This document shows, in pieces, positions 50,169-57,850 of a stretch of 64,000 nucleotides of DNA. Origin of the DNA: Longimicrobium sp. (lineage in GTDB: Bacteria > Gemmatimonadota > Gemmatimonadetes > Longimicrobiales > Longimicrobiaceae); assembly GCA_036389135.1 (NCBI GenBank), contig DASVQP010000001.1, positions 124,001 through 188,000 on the forward strand, in the 5' to 3' direction. The position numbers and the translations under genes were made by a program. Positions within the stretch are counted from its first letter, which is position 1. Each line of letters starts with the position of its first letter. The notes beneath the pieces were generated by a model, which worked only from the letters and a program-made list of their open reading frames with translations, did no database searches and was not told the origin of the DNA.

Positions 50169-51241
50169 CCTTCTTCGGATCGTCGCTCGTATCGTCGTAC
50201 TGGAACGGCGCGGCGACGTACTACCGGGGCCTCCTGCGCGCCCTCCACGAGCGCGGCCACCGCATCACCTTCTGCGAGCCGGACGCCTACGGCCGCCAGC
50301 AGAACCGCGACCTGGCGGTGGACCCGTCTTACGCCCGCGTCATCGTCTACCGCACCGAGGACGAGCGCGATGAGCTGATGGAGCGCGCGTTCGCGGACAG
50401 CGAGTGGGTGATCAAGTGTAGCGGAGTGGGCGTCTGGGACGCTGAATTGGAGGCAGCCGTCGCCGCGCGCGCCGGCGGCGAGGTGATGACGGCCTTTCTG
50501 GACGTGGACGCGCCGGCCACGCTGGGGCGCATCGCGGCGGACGCGGCTGACCCCTTCCGCGCGCACATTCCGCGTTACGATCACATCCTCACCTACGGCG
50601 GGGGACCGCCGGTGGTGGCGGAGTACGAGCGGTGGGGCGCCCGCGCGTGCACCCCCATCTACAACGGCCTGGACCCAGAGGAGCACCGCCCCCTGCCGCG
50701 CGACGGTGCGCCGAAGTGGGACCTCCTCTTCATGGGGAACCGCCTGCCGGACCGCGAGGCGCGCGTGAACGAGTTCTTCTTTCGCGCCGCCTCACTGTGC
50801 CCGGAGGCGCGCTTCGCCCTGGGCGGCGAGGGGTGGGGCGACCGCGGGATGCCCGCCAACGTCGAGTACCTGGGCCACGTCCCCACCGCGCGCCACAACG
50901 AGGTGAACGCGGCCGCGCGCCTGGTGCTCAACGTGCACCGCGACAGCATGGTACAGAACGGCTTCTCCCCCGCGACGCGCATGTTCGAGGCAGCCGGCGC
51001 CGCCGCGTGCCAGGTGACGGACGCATGGGTGGGCATCGACGAGTTCTTTGCGCCGGGCGACGAGATCCTGGTCGCCGCCAGCGCGGAAGAGGTGGCGGCG
51101 CTGGTGCGCTCAACTGGCGACGACGAGGCGCGGCGGATCGGCGAGGCGGCACGGAGGCGCGCGATCGAAGCGCACACCTACGGCCAGCGCGCGGCACTGC
51201 TGGACTCCATCCTGAGGGCACCCGTCGGGAGCGCGGCATGA
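50159..51241 (+). CDS. CgeB-like glycosyltransferase, second of three
   Basis: This 360-residue protein is related to its neighbours on both sides (MHLTFFGSSLVSSYWNGAAT against MKLVVFGLSISSSWGNGHAT in the third gene). The C-terminal half holds LLFMGNRLPDREARVNEFF, ANVEYLGHVPTARHNEV and TRMFEAAGAAACQVTDAW, the usual acceptor and donor loops. ATG 50159 overlaps the previous gene by 10 bp. It is very likely one of a series of sequential glycosyltransferases. Confidence 0.9.
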   Translation: MHLTFFGSSLVSSYWNGAATYYRGLLRALHERGHRITFCEPDAYGRQQNRDLAVDPSYARVIVYRTEDERDELMERAFADSEWVIKCSGVGVWDAELEAAVAARAGGEVMTAFLDVDAPATLGRIAADAADPFRAHIPRYDHILTYGGGPPVVAEYERWGARACTPIYNGLDPEEHRPLPRDGAPKWDLLFMGNRLPDREARVNEFFFRAASLCPEARFALGGEGWGDRGMPANVEYLGHVPTARHNEVNAAARLVLNVHRDSMVQNGFSPATRMFEAAGAAACQVTDAWVGIDEFFAPGDEILVAASAEEVAALVRSTGDDEARRIGEAARRRAIEAHTYGQRAALLDSILRAPVGSAA

Positions 51242-52317
51242 AGCTCGTCGTCTTCGGCCTGTCGATCTCCTCCAGCTGGGGGAACGGGCACGCCACCACC
51301 TACCGCGCGCTGCTGCGGGCCTTCGCGGCGCGCGGGCACGAGGTGGTGTTCTACGAGTGGGACGCGCCCTGGTACGGCGGCGAGAACCGCGACCACCCGG
51401 ACCCGTCGTACTGCCGCCTCGTCCTCTACCCCACCTGGGACGACGTCGCCGCCGACGCCGTCGCGGAGGCTCGTGACGCGGACGCGGTGATCGTGGGCTC
51501 GTACGTCAACGAGGGGCCGCGGGTGATCGACGCCCTTGCCAGCGCGGGCGTCGATCCCCTCTTCTTCTACGACATCGACACGCCGGTGACCGTGGCCGCG
51601 CTGCGCACCGGCGGCGCGGAGTACCTGCGCGCGGATCAGGTGCCGCTCTTCACGCGCTACCTGTCGTTCACGGGCGGTCCCTTTCTGCACGAGGTGCTGG
51701 AGGGGGAGCTCGGGGCCCGCGAGGCGCGCCCGCTGTACTGCTCCGTGGACGAGGCCCGCTACCGCCCCACGCCCGTGGACCCGGCGCTGGCGTGCGACCT
51801 GGCGTACATGGGCACCTACGCGGCGGACCGGCAGCCGGTGCTCGACCGTTTCCTGGTGGACGTGGCGCGGCGCCTGCCGGAGCGGCGCTTCGTGGTGGCG
51901 GGGCCGCAGTATCCGGACGGCATCCGCTGGCCGGCCAACGTGCGCCACATCCACCACCTGGGCCCGGCGCAGCACCCGGCGTTCTACAGCAGCGCGGCCT
52001 GGCAGCTCAACGCCACCCGCGCGGACATGGTTGCGGCGGGGTGGTCGCCTTCGGTGCGGCTCTTCGAGGCCGCCGCGTGCGGCGCGGCGATGATCTCCGA
52101 CAGGTGGCCGGGAATCGAGGCGTTCTTCACCCCCGGCCGCGAAATCCTCCTCCCGCAAACGACCGCGGAGGTGGCGGACATCGTCGCACGGACGCACGAG
52201 GACGACCGGCGCGCGATCGGGCACGCGGCGCGGGAGCGCATCCTGGCGGAGCACACCGCCGAGCACCGTGCGGCGGAGCTGGAGGCGCTGGTCGGTGCGC
52301 CGGCGGGCATCCGATGA
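51238..52317 (+). CDS. CgeB-like glycosyltransferase, third of three
   Basis: The 359-residue protein starts at ATG 51238, overlapping the preceding stop. Motifs are the same as in the other two, with DLAYMGTYAADRQPVLDRF, ANVRHIHHLGPAQHPAF and VRLFEAAACGAAMISDRW. N-terminal similarity with the second copy points to duplication. It is the last gene of the chain; a cacagag repeat starts 9 bp after the stop. Confidence 0.9.
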   Translation: MKLVVFGLSISSSWGNGHATTYRALLRAFAARGHEVVFYEWDAPWYGGENRDHPDPSYCRLVLYPTWDDVAADAVAEARDADAVIVGSYVNEGPRVIDALASAGVDPLFFYDIDTPVTVAALRTGGAEYLRADQVPLFTRYLSFTGGPFLHEVLEGELGAREARPLYCSVDEARYRPTPVDPALACDLAYMGTYAADRQPVLDRFLVDVARRLPERRFVVAGPQYPDGIRWPANVRHIHHLGPAQHPAFYSSAAWQLNATRADMVAAGWSPSVRLFEAAACGAAMISDRWPGIEAFFTPGREILLPQTTAEVADIVARTHEDDRRAIGHAARERILAEHTAEHRAAELEALVGAPAGIR

Positions 52318-52325
52318 ACAGCGCC

Positions 52326-52410
52326 TCACACAGAGACACAGAGGGTACGGAAAGCTGAACGGAAAGGGCTTCTCTGCGGCTTTCTGCTCCCCTCCGTGCC
52401 CTCTGTGTGA
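52326..52410. repeat. Palindromic repeat, cacagag family, copy 6
   Basis: The left arm tcacacagagacacagaggg (52326-52345) pairs with ccctctgtgtga (52399-52410), and an extra ccctccgtg word sits just inside (52390-52398). It closes the glycosyltransferase chain and might act as its terminator. Confidence 0.87.
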
Positions 52411-52441
52411 TGGTTTCTCTCACCTCAACCCCGTGATCGCC

Positions 52442-53776
52442 ATGTCACCCAATCGCTTCCGTGCAGCCACCCTTGCCGCGGCATTGATGCTCCTCGCCGG
52501 GTGTGCCGGGGCGCGCACCCCCGCGCCCGCCACGGCCGCGGCACCTCGGCTTGCGCCCGCGACGTGGGACCGGACTTCGTCGCCCGACTCGATCGCGGCG
52601 TGGGCGCTGAGGGGGTGCCGCGGGGCGGGTGCGGCCAAGCAGGCGTGCTTCGAGGAGGCGCTCATCTCCACCATCAAGCCGGCCGGGGTGGACAAGGCGA
52701 TGGCCGCGCTGGAGCGCGTCGTCGCACAGGACGCGGATGTGGCGCGCGACACGCACGTGTACGCGCACGGCATCGGCATCGCGGCGTACACGGACGCGGC
52801 GACGGTGAGCCAGACGTTCGTGAAGTGCACGCCGGCCTTCCAGTCGGGATGCTACCATGGGGTGATCCAGGCGTACTTCGCGGATGCGGGCGCGGGCGGC
52901 GTGACGCCCGAGCGCCTCAACGCGCTCTGCGCGGAGCATCGGTCGCCGCAGGGGCGCTGGCTCCAGTTCCAGTGCGCGCACGGGGCGGGGCACGGGCTGA
53001 TGGCGATTCACGGCCATCACCTGATCCGCGCGCTGGAGGCATGCGACATCCTCAAGGACATGGCGGAGCGGAGCGGGTGCTGGGGCGGCGCCTTCATGGA
53101 GAACGTGGTCAACGCCACGCGCCCGCACCACACCTCCACCACGCAGATCGCCGCGGGCGGGCACACAGGTCACGGACAGCCGGCGAGCGGCGGGCACGCG
53201 GGGCACGGCCAGGCCGCGGCGGGGCACGACCATGGCGCCATGCAGCACGAGCCGTTCAAGGCGCTGGACCCGGAGGAGCCGCTCTACCCCTGCACGATCG
53301 TGGCGGAGCAGCACCGCAGCTCGTGCTACCTGATGCAGACCTCCGCCATCCTCGCCGCCAACCGCGCCAACTTCGCGGAGGCCGGAAGGCAGTGCGAGCG
53401 CGCTCCGGAGCGGCACCAGCGCGCCTGCTTCGTGAGCCTGGGCCGCGACGCCGCCGCCTATTCGCGCGGCGACAACGCCCGCGCCGTCGAGCTCTGCGGC
53501 CAGGCGCCGGAGGCCCGGGTTCCGTGGTGCGTGATCGGCACCGTCAAGAACCGCATCGACGTCACGTCCGACCCCAAGGACGGCCTGGCGTTCTGCCGCG
53601 TCGTTCCGGGCGAGGCCGCCAAGCGCACCTGCTACCGCGCCATCGGCGAGCAGACCACCGCCCTCTACGCCGCCCTCCCCGAGCGCGAGCGCGCCTGCGC
53701 CGCCGCCGAGGCCGCGTTCGTGGAGGAGTGCAGGTCGGGCGCGCAGCTCGCGCGGCGGGAGAGCACGGGGAAGTAG
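52442..53776 (+). CDS. Cysteine-rich lipoprotein with histidine-rich insert, unknown family
   Basis: The 444-residue product has a lipobox (LMLLAGCAG). The mature protein contains 18 further cysteines spread along it and repeating HG phrases: VYAHGIGIA, GCYHGVIQAYF, CAHGAGHGLM, then GCWGGAFMENVVNA. A low-complexity insert (about 222-268) has nine histidines, including two copies of GGHxGHGQ followed by GHDHG, a likely metal-binding loop. It has no recognised domain; the HG/Cys pattern is reminiscent of an uncharacterised periplasmic family that I have seen in other bacteria but cannot name. Metal or heme binding is inference from residue content. Confidence 0.82.
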   Translation: MSPNRFRAATLAAALMLLAGCAGARTPAPATAAAPRLAPATWDRTSSPDSIAAWALRGCRGAGAAKQACFEEALISTIKPAGVDKAMAALERVVAQDADVARDTHVYAHGIGIAAYTDAATVSQTFVKCTPAFQSGCYHGVIQAYFADAGAGGVTPERLNALCAEHRSPQGRWLQFQCAHGAGHGLMAIHGHHLIRALEACDILKDMAERSGCWGGAFMENVVNATRPHHTSTTQIAAGGHTGHGQPASGGHAGHGQAAAGHDHGAMQHEPFKALDPEEPLYPCTIVAEQHRSSCYLMQTSAILAANRANFAEAGRQCERAPERHQRACFVSLGRDAAAYSRGDNARAVELCGQAPEARVPWCVIGTVKNRIDVTSDPKDGLAFCRVVPGEAAKRTCYRAIGEQTTALYAALPERERACAAAEAAFVEECRSGAQLARRESTGK

Positions 53777-53789
53777 GCGGGGGGTGGGC

Positions 53790-54137
53790 CCCCTCCCCGC
53801 TCGTTCCTCGCTGCCCCTCCCCCAAAAACAACTTGGGGAGGGCCGTGGGCATGGATCCGCGCGGGTGGCAAGCGGTGGCGCGGGCGAAGGCACGGGCAGC
53901 CACGTGGGGCGGCCCCTACGGGATCGGTTCGCCAAGCCGGAGGTCGGGCCGGGGCAAGGGTGGGCAGACACGCAGGTGTGCCCCTACCAGATGCGTGTGT
54001 CGAGCAGCGGTCGAGGTGCGGAGGAGGGAGGGCGCGATAAATCGCGCCCCTACGGATCTGCGCGAACCGCGCGGAGTTCTCCCCCTCGCCCGCCCTGCGC
54101 CCCCGCAGGCGGGGGAGGGGGCCGGGGGGAGGGGGCC
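53790..54137. repeat. cagcgaggaacg hairpin plus composite cassette D
   Basis: Modules: gctcgttcctcgctgcccctcc with ccccaaaaacaacttgggg (53799-53838), then the cassette in order: ggcacgggcagccacgtggg (about 53889), gggcagacacgcaggtgtgc (about 53961), gcgcgataaatcgcgc (54029-54044), and ttctccccctcgcccgccct to gcaggcgggggaggggg (54076-54136). No gene lies between 53777 and 54210. Confidence 0.87.
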
Positions 54138-54210
54138 TTTTCCCCGGCACACCGCGTGCACTCCCGCCGCCACCCAGACGCACGACCACCCACCCGCTTC
54201 CCGGAGCAAG

Positions 54211-55152
54211 GTGACGGAAGACGCGATCCTGTTCGGCGGCACCGCCAACCCCGCGCTGGCCCAGGCCGTGGCGCGGGAGCTGGGGATTCCGCTCGCGCCG
54301 TGCACGGTGGAGCGCTTTCCGGACGGCGAGCTTTCGGTGCGGCTCGGGCGGTCGGTGAGGCGGCGCGAGGTGTTCGTGCTGCAGGCGACGGCGCCGCCCG
54401 TCAACGACCACCTGATGGAGCTCCTCTCCTTCGCGGACGCCTGCCGCCGCTCCGCAGCCGCGCGGGTGATCGCGGTGGTGCCGTACTTCGGCTACGCTCG
54501 GGCGGACAAGCGCGAAGGCCGCCGCGAGCCCGTCACCGCCAGCCTCGTGGCGGCGCTGATGGAGGCGGCGGGGATCAGCCAGGTCCTCACCGTCGACATC
54601 CACTCGGCGCAGATGGAGGGGTTCTTTCGCATCCCCATGGACACGCTGTCGGCCGTCGGGCTGCTGTGCGATGCGCTGCGCGGGCGGCTGCCGGAGGGGA
54701 CGACGGTGGTGTCGCCGGACGCGGGGCGGGTGAAGACGGCGTCCGAGTTCGCGGAGCGGCTGGGGCTGCCGCTCGCCGTCCTCAACAAGCATCGCGAGAG
54801 CGGCACCCGCACGCGCGTCACCCACATCGTGGGCGACGTGCGCGGGCGCGCGTGCCTCATCGTGGACGACATGATCTCCACCGGCGGCACCATCGTGGAA
54901 AGCGCGGAGGCGCTGCGCGGCGCGGGGGCCAGCGGGCCGATCGTGGTGGCCGCCACGCACGGGCTGCTGATGGGCGATGCCGTCCAGCGCATGGCTGCGC
55001 ACGGCGTGGAAGAGATCGTGCTCACCGATTCCGTCCCCGCGCGCGGCGTGGATGGCATGCGGGTGCGCACCGTCACGCTGGCGCCGCTCCTGGCCGAGGG
55101 GATCCGCCGCGCGGCGGGCGAGTCGGTGAAGTCATACGAGGAGTTATCATGA
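54211..55152 (+). CDS. prs: Ribose-phosphate pyrophosphokinase
   Basis: The 313-residue PRPP synthetase uses ATP and ribose-5-phosphate. It has FPDGELSVRLGRSVR, TAPPVNDHLMELL, VVPYFGYARADKREGRREPVT and the PRPP-binding loop LIVDDMISTGGTIVESAEAL, with DIHSAQMEGFF and VSPDAGRVK. Length and motifs match the bacterial family. GTG 54211 follows ggag. The stop TGA overlaps the start of the esterase gene. As a second possibility, it is a PRPP synthetase paralog dedicated to the coupled gene. Confidence 0.93.
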   Translation: MTEDAILFGGTANPALAQAVARELGIPLAPCTVERFPDGELSVRLGRSVRRREVFVLQATAPPVNDHLMELLSFADACRRSAAARVIAVVPYFGYARADKREGRREPVTASLVAALMEAAGISQVLTVDIHSAQMEGFFRIPMDTLSAVGLLCDALRGRLPEGTTVVSPDAGRVKTASEFAERLGLPLAVLNKHRESGTRTRVTHIVGDVRGRACLIVDDMISTGGTIVESAEALRGAGASGPIVVAATHGLLMGDAVQRMAAHGVEEIVLTDSVPARGVDGMRVRTVTLAPLLAEGIRRAAGESVKSYEELS

Positions 55153-56489
55153 GCAGCAACGACGTGCAGCGCATCGCGGACGCCGTCCGCGCGGAGGCGC
55201 AGCCGCTGGAAGGGCACGCGCACGACTACGACGCCCTCTTCGAGCAGATCGGCGACGCGCGCGTCGTGCTGCTGGGCGAGGCGACGCACGGCACGCACGA
55301 GTTCTACCGCGAGCGCGCCCGCATCACCCAGCGGCTGATCACCGAGAAGGGCTTCACCGTGGTCGCGGCGGAGGCGGACTGGCCGGACGCCTACCGCGTC
55401 AACCGCTGGATCCGCGGCGCGAGCGAGGACACCAGCGCCAATGCCGCGCTCGGCGACTTCCAGCGCTTCCCAACCTGGATGTGGCGCAACGCAGAGATCC
55501 TGTCGCTGGTGGGCTGGCTGCGCGAGTACAACGACGAGCTGGGCGAGGGGCGGCGGCGCGTGGGCTTCTACGGGCTGGACCTGTACTCGATGTACACCTC
55601 GATATCGGAGGTCCTGCGCTACCTGGACGAGACCGATCCCGAGGCCGCGCAGCGCGCGCGCTACCGCTACGGCTGCTTCGAGCACTTCGGCGAGGACCCG
55701 CAGGCGTACGGCTACACGGCGCAGATGCGCATCTCGCAGAGCTGCCAGGACCACGCCCTGCAGCAGCTGGTGGACATGCGCCGCCTGGGTGCCGCCACCG
55801 GCGTGGGCGTCCCCGAGGACGAGCTCTTCTACGCCGAGCAGAACGCCCGCCTGGTCAAGAACGCGGAAGAGTACTACCGCTCCATGTTCTCGCGGCGTGA
55901 TTCGTCTTGGAACCTGCGCGACTGCCACATGGCGGACACGCTGGACGCCCTCCTCGCGCACTTCGACCGCGCCGGCGATGGCCCCACGAAGGCGGTCGTC
56001 TGGGAGCACAACTCGCACATCGGCGACGCGCGCGCCACGCAGATGGGTGCCGAGGGGGAGTGGACGGTGGGCCAGCTCGTGCGCGAGCGGCGCGGCGACG
56101 AGGCCTTCCTCCTGGGCTTCACCACGCACACCGGCACCGTGGCCGCGGCGTCGGACTGGGATGCGCCGGTGGAGCACAAGCGCGTCCGCCCGTCGCTGCC
56201 GGATAGCTACGAGGCGGTCTTCCACGCCACCGGCATCCCCAGCTTCTACCTTCCGCTCCGCGACGGCGCCGCGCGCGAAGCCCTCGCCGAGCCGCGGCTG
56301 GAGCGGGCGATCGGGGTGATCTACGCGCCGCAGACGGAGCGGATCAGCCACTACTTCGAGGCCGTCCTCCCCGACCAGTTCGACGCCGTGGTGCACTGGG
56401 ACGAGACGCGCGCCGTGGAGCCGCTCGACCCGCCCGCCGGCTGGCCTCGGCGCGAGGCGGCGCCCGACACCTACCCCACCGGGCTGTAG
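55149..56489 (+). CDS. Erythromycin-esterase-family protein
   Basis: The 446-residue protein starts at ATG 55149, overlapping prs by ATGA. It has the family core LLGEATHGTHEFYRERARIT (about 37-56), AAEADWPDAYRVNRW, FYGLDLYSMYTS, KAVVWEHNSHIGDAR and QTERISHYFEAVLPDQFDAVVH. In EreA and EreB these Glu and His residues open macrolactone rings, but most chromosomal members have unknown substrates and are not resistance proteins. In related genomes the family is often fused or linked to phosphoribosyltransferase domains, and here the partner is a PRPP synthetase. No signal peptide. Confidence 0.93.
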   Translation: MSSNDVQRIADAVRAEAQPLEGHAHDYDALFEQIGDARVVLLGEATHGTHEFYRERARITQRLITEKGFTVVAAEADWPDAYRVNRWIRGASEDTSANAALGDFQRFPTWMWRNAEILSLVGWLREYNDELGEGRRRVGFYGLDLYSMYTSISEVLRYLDETDPEAAQRARYRYGCFEHFGEDPQAYGYTAQMRISQSCQDHALQQLVDMRRLGAATGVGVPEDELFYAEQNARLVKNAEEYYRSMFSRRDSSWNLRDCHMADTLDALLAHFDRAGDGPTKAVVWEHNSHIGDARATQMGAEGEWTVGQLVRERRGDEAFLLGFTTHTGTVAAASDWDAPVEHKRVRPSLPDSYEAVFHATGIPSFYLPLRDGAAREALAEPRLERAIGVIYAPQTERISHYFEAVLPDQFDAVVHWDETRAVEPLDPPAGWPRREAAPDTYPTGL

Positions 56490-56593
56490 CGGGGCCGCGC
56501 CGTCGTTGCGTGGCGCGGCCCCAGCACGCACTTTCAATCCGCTGCACGTGCGCGCCCCCGCGGCGCGATCCCCACCCCCACTCCGGAGAGGCA

Positions 56594-57178
56594 ATGCGTT
56601 TCCCCCTCAGCATCTCATTCAAGAAGATCGCGCTGGCGCCCCAGATCTACGTGCGCGATTCGGACGGCCAGCTCCAGCTGTACGTGAAGCAGAAGTTGAT
56701 GAAGCTGAAGGAGGCGGTCAGCATCTTTGGCGACGAGGCGCAGCAGAACCTCCTCTACACCGTGCAGGCGGACCGGATGATCGACATCAAGGCCCGCTAC
56801 ACCATGCGCGACGCGGCGGGCACCGAGATCGGATTCCTGCAGGGGAAGGGGATGCGCTCGCTGTGGAAGCTGCACTACGAGATCGGCCGCGATGGCGGCA
56901 CGGTGTTCGACGTCCGCGAGGACAACGCGTGGGTGAAGGTGATCGACGGGCTCGTCGGCCAGATTCCCGTGATCGGGATCTTCACCGGCTACTTCTTCAA
57001 CCCGAAGTACAACGTCACCCGGCCGGACGGGACGCTGGCGCTGCGGCTGATCAAGCAGCCCGCCTTCCTCCAGGGCGTCTTCAGCATCGAAAAGGCGGTC
57101 GATCTCACCCCCGAGGAAGAGGGAGTGGCGGTGCTCGGCCTGCTGATGATGCTCCTGCTGGAGCGCGCCCGCGGCTGA
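56594..57178 (+). CDS. LURP-one/tubby-C-like protein
   Basis: The 194-residue protein with ATG 56594 (ggagagg ahead) has the pattern of LURP-one-related proteins: LSISFKKIALAPQIYVRDSD, IDIKARYTMRDAAGTEIGFLQGK and FNPKYNVTRPDGTLALRLIK, which form beta strands of a Tubby-like barrel. A short hydrophobic turn VGQIPVIGIFTGYFF breaks the middle. Bacterial members are without known function; membrane or lipid attachment is possible. Confidence 0.87.
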   Translation: MRFPLSISFKKIALAPQIYVRDSDGQLQLYVKQKLMKLKEAVSIFGDEAQQNLLYTVQADRMIDIKARYTMRDAAGTEIGFLQGKGMRSLWKLHYEIGRDGGTVFDVREDNAWVKVIDGLVGQIPVIGIFTGYFFNPKYNVTRPDGTLALRLIKQPAFLQGVFSIEKAVDLTPEEEGVAVLGLLMMLLLERARG

Positions 57179-57187
57179 CGCCAACGG

Positions 57188-57233
57188 AACCCCCGGCGCC
57201 CCTTTGCGGTACGGCGCCGGGGGTTTTCTCTTT
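57188..57233 (+). terminator. Intrinsic terminator after the LURP-like gene
   Basis: A 13-bp perfect stem (aacccccggcgcc 57188-57200, ggcgccgggggtt 57213-57225) is followed by ttctcttt. Confidence 0.88.
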
Positions 57234-57256
57234 CACGCACCTTGCGGGGAACCGTG

Positions 57257-57739
57257 GTGAAGAAGCAGCTGTGGATGGCCGTCCTCCTGCTCGCCTGCGC
57301 CGCGCGCCCGGCCGCGGCGCAGGTGGCGGCATCGCACCGCGCGGCCATCGAGGAGCTGTTCGCCGCCCTCGGCGCCGAGCGCGAGATGACGGCCGGCGTC
57401 GAAGCCGAGATCCGCGCCGCCACCACGCGCAACCCGGCCCTGGCGGAGTACCAGCCCCTGATGCTGGCGCACGCGCGCCGCTACCTGCGCTGGCCGGAGC
57501 TTAAGGAAGACTTCATCCGGGCCTACGCGCGCACCTACACCGAGGCGGAGGCGCGGCAGCTCGCCGCCTTCTACCGCACGCCGGTCGGCCAGAAGTCGCT
57601 GCGCGTGCAGAGCCAGCTCGTGGGCGAGGTGCGGCGCATCACGCAGGACCGGCTGCGTCCGCACGCCCGCGAGCTGACGGACGCCATCGTCGCCCGTGCG
57701 CGTGCAAAGGGGCAGGCGCCGCCGCGGAATCCGGAGTAG
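57257..57739 (+). CDS. DUF2059 domain secreted protein
   Basis: The 160-residue product begins at GTG 57257 with a signal peptide (MAVLLLACAARPAAAQ). The mature part is a helical DUF2059 domain (YTEAEARQLAAFYRTPVGQKSL is the family signature). This family is found in the periplasm of many bacteria with no known role. Confidence 0.9.
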   Translation: MKKQLWMAVLLLACAARPAAAQVAASHRAAIEELFAALGAEREMTAGVEAEIRAATTRNPALAEYQPLMLAHARRYLRWPELKEDFIRAYARTYTEAEARQLAAFYRTPVGQKSLRVQSQLVGEVRRITQDRLRPHARELTDAIVARARAKGQAPPRNPE

Positions 57740-57748
57740 GGGAACCGC

Positions 57749-57780
57749 GGGGAATGGGGATTGGGGAATGGGGAATGGGG
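57749..57780. repeat. ggggaat tandem tract
   Basis: Four units: ggggaat, ggggatt, ggggaat, ggggaat, then gggg, 70 bp before the S9 peptidase start. Similar short tracts lie at 12344, 30355 and (complement) 32830. Confidence 0.8.
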
Positions 57781-57850
57781 GGTAGTCAGCGGGGGCTCCG
57801 CGAACGAGAATACGGGGGCTCGACACAACGTACCTAGCCACACGGGACAC

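Noticed and set aside
54211-56489. Erythromycin resistance gene
   Set aside because: The family name suggests it, but chromosomal members are mostly not resistance enzymes and nothing here points to mobility or macrolide context.
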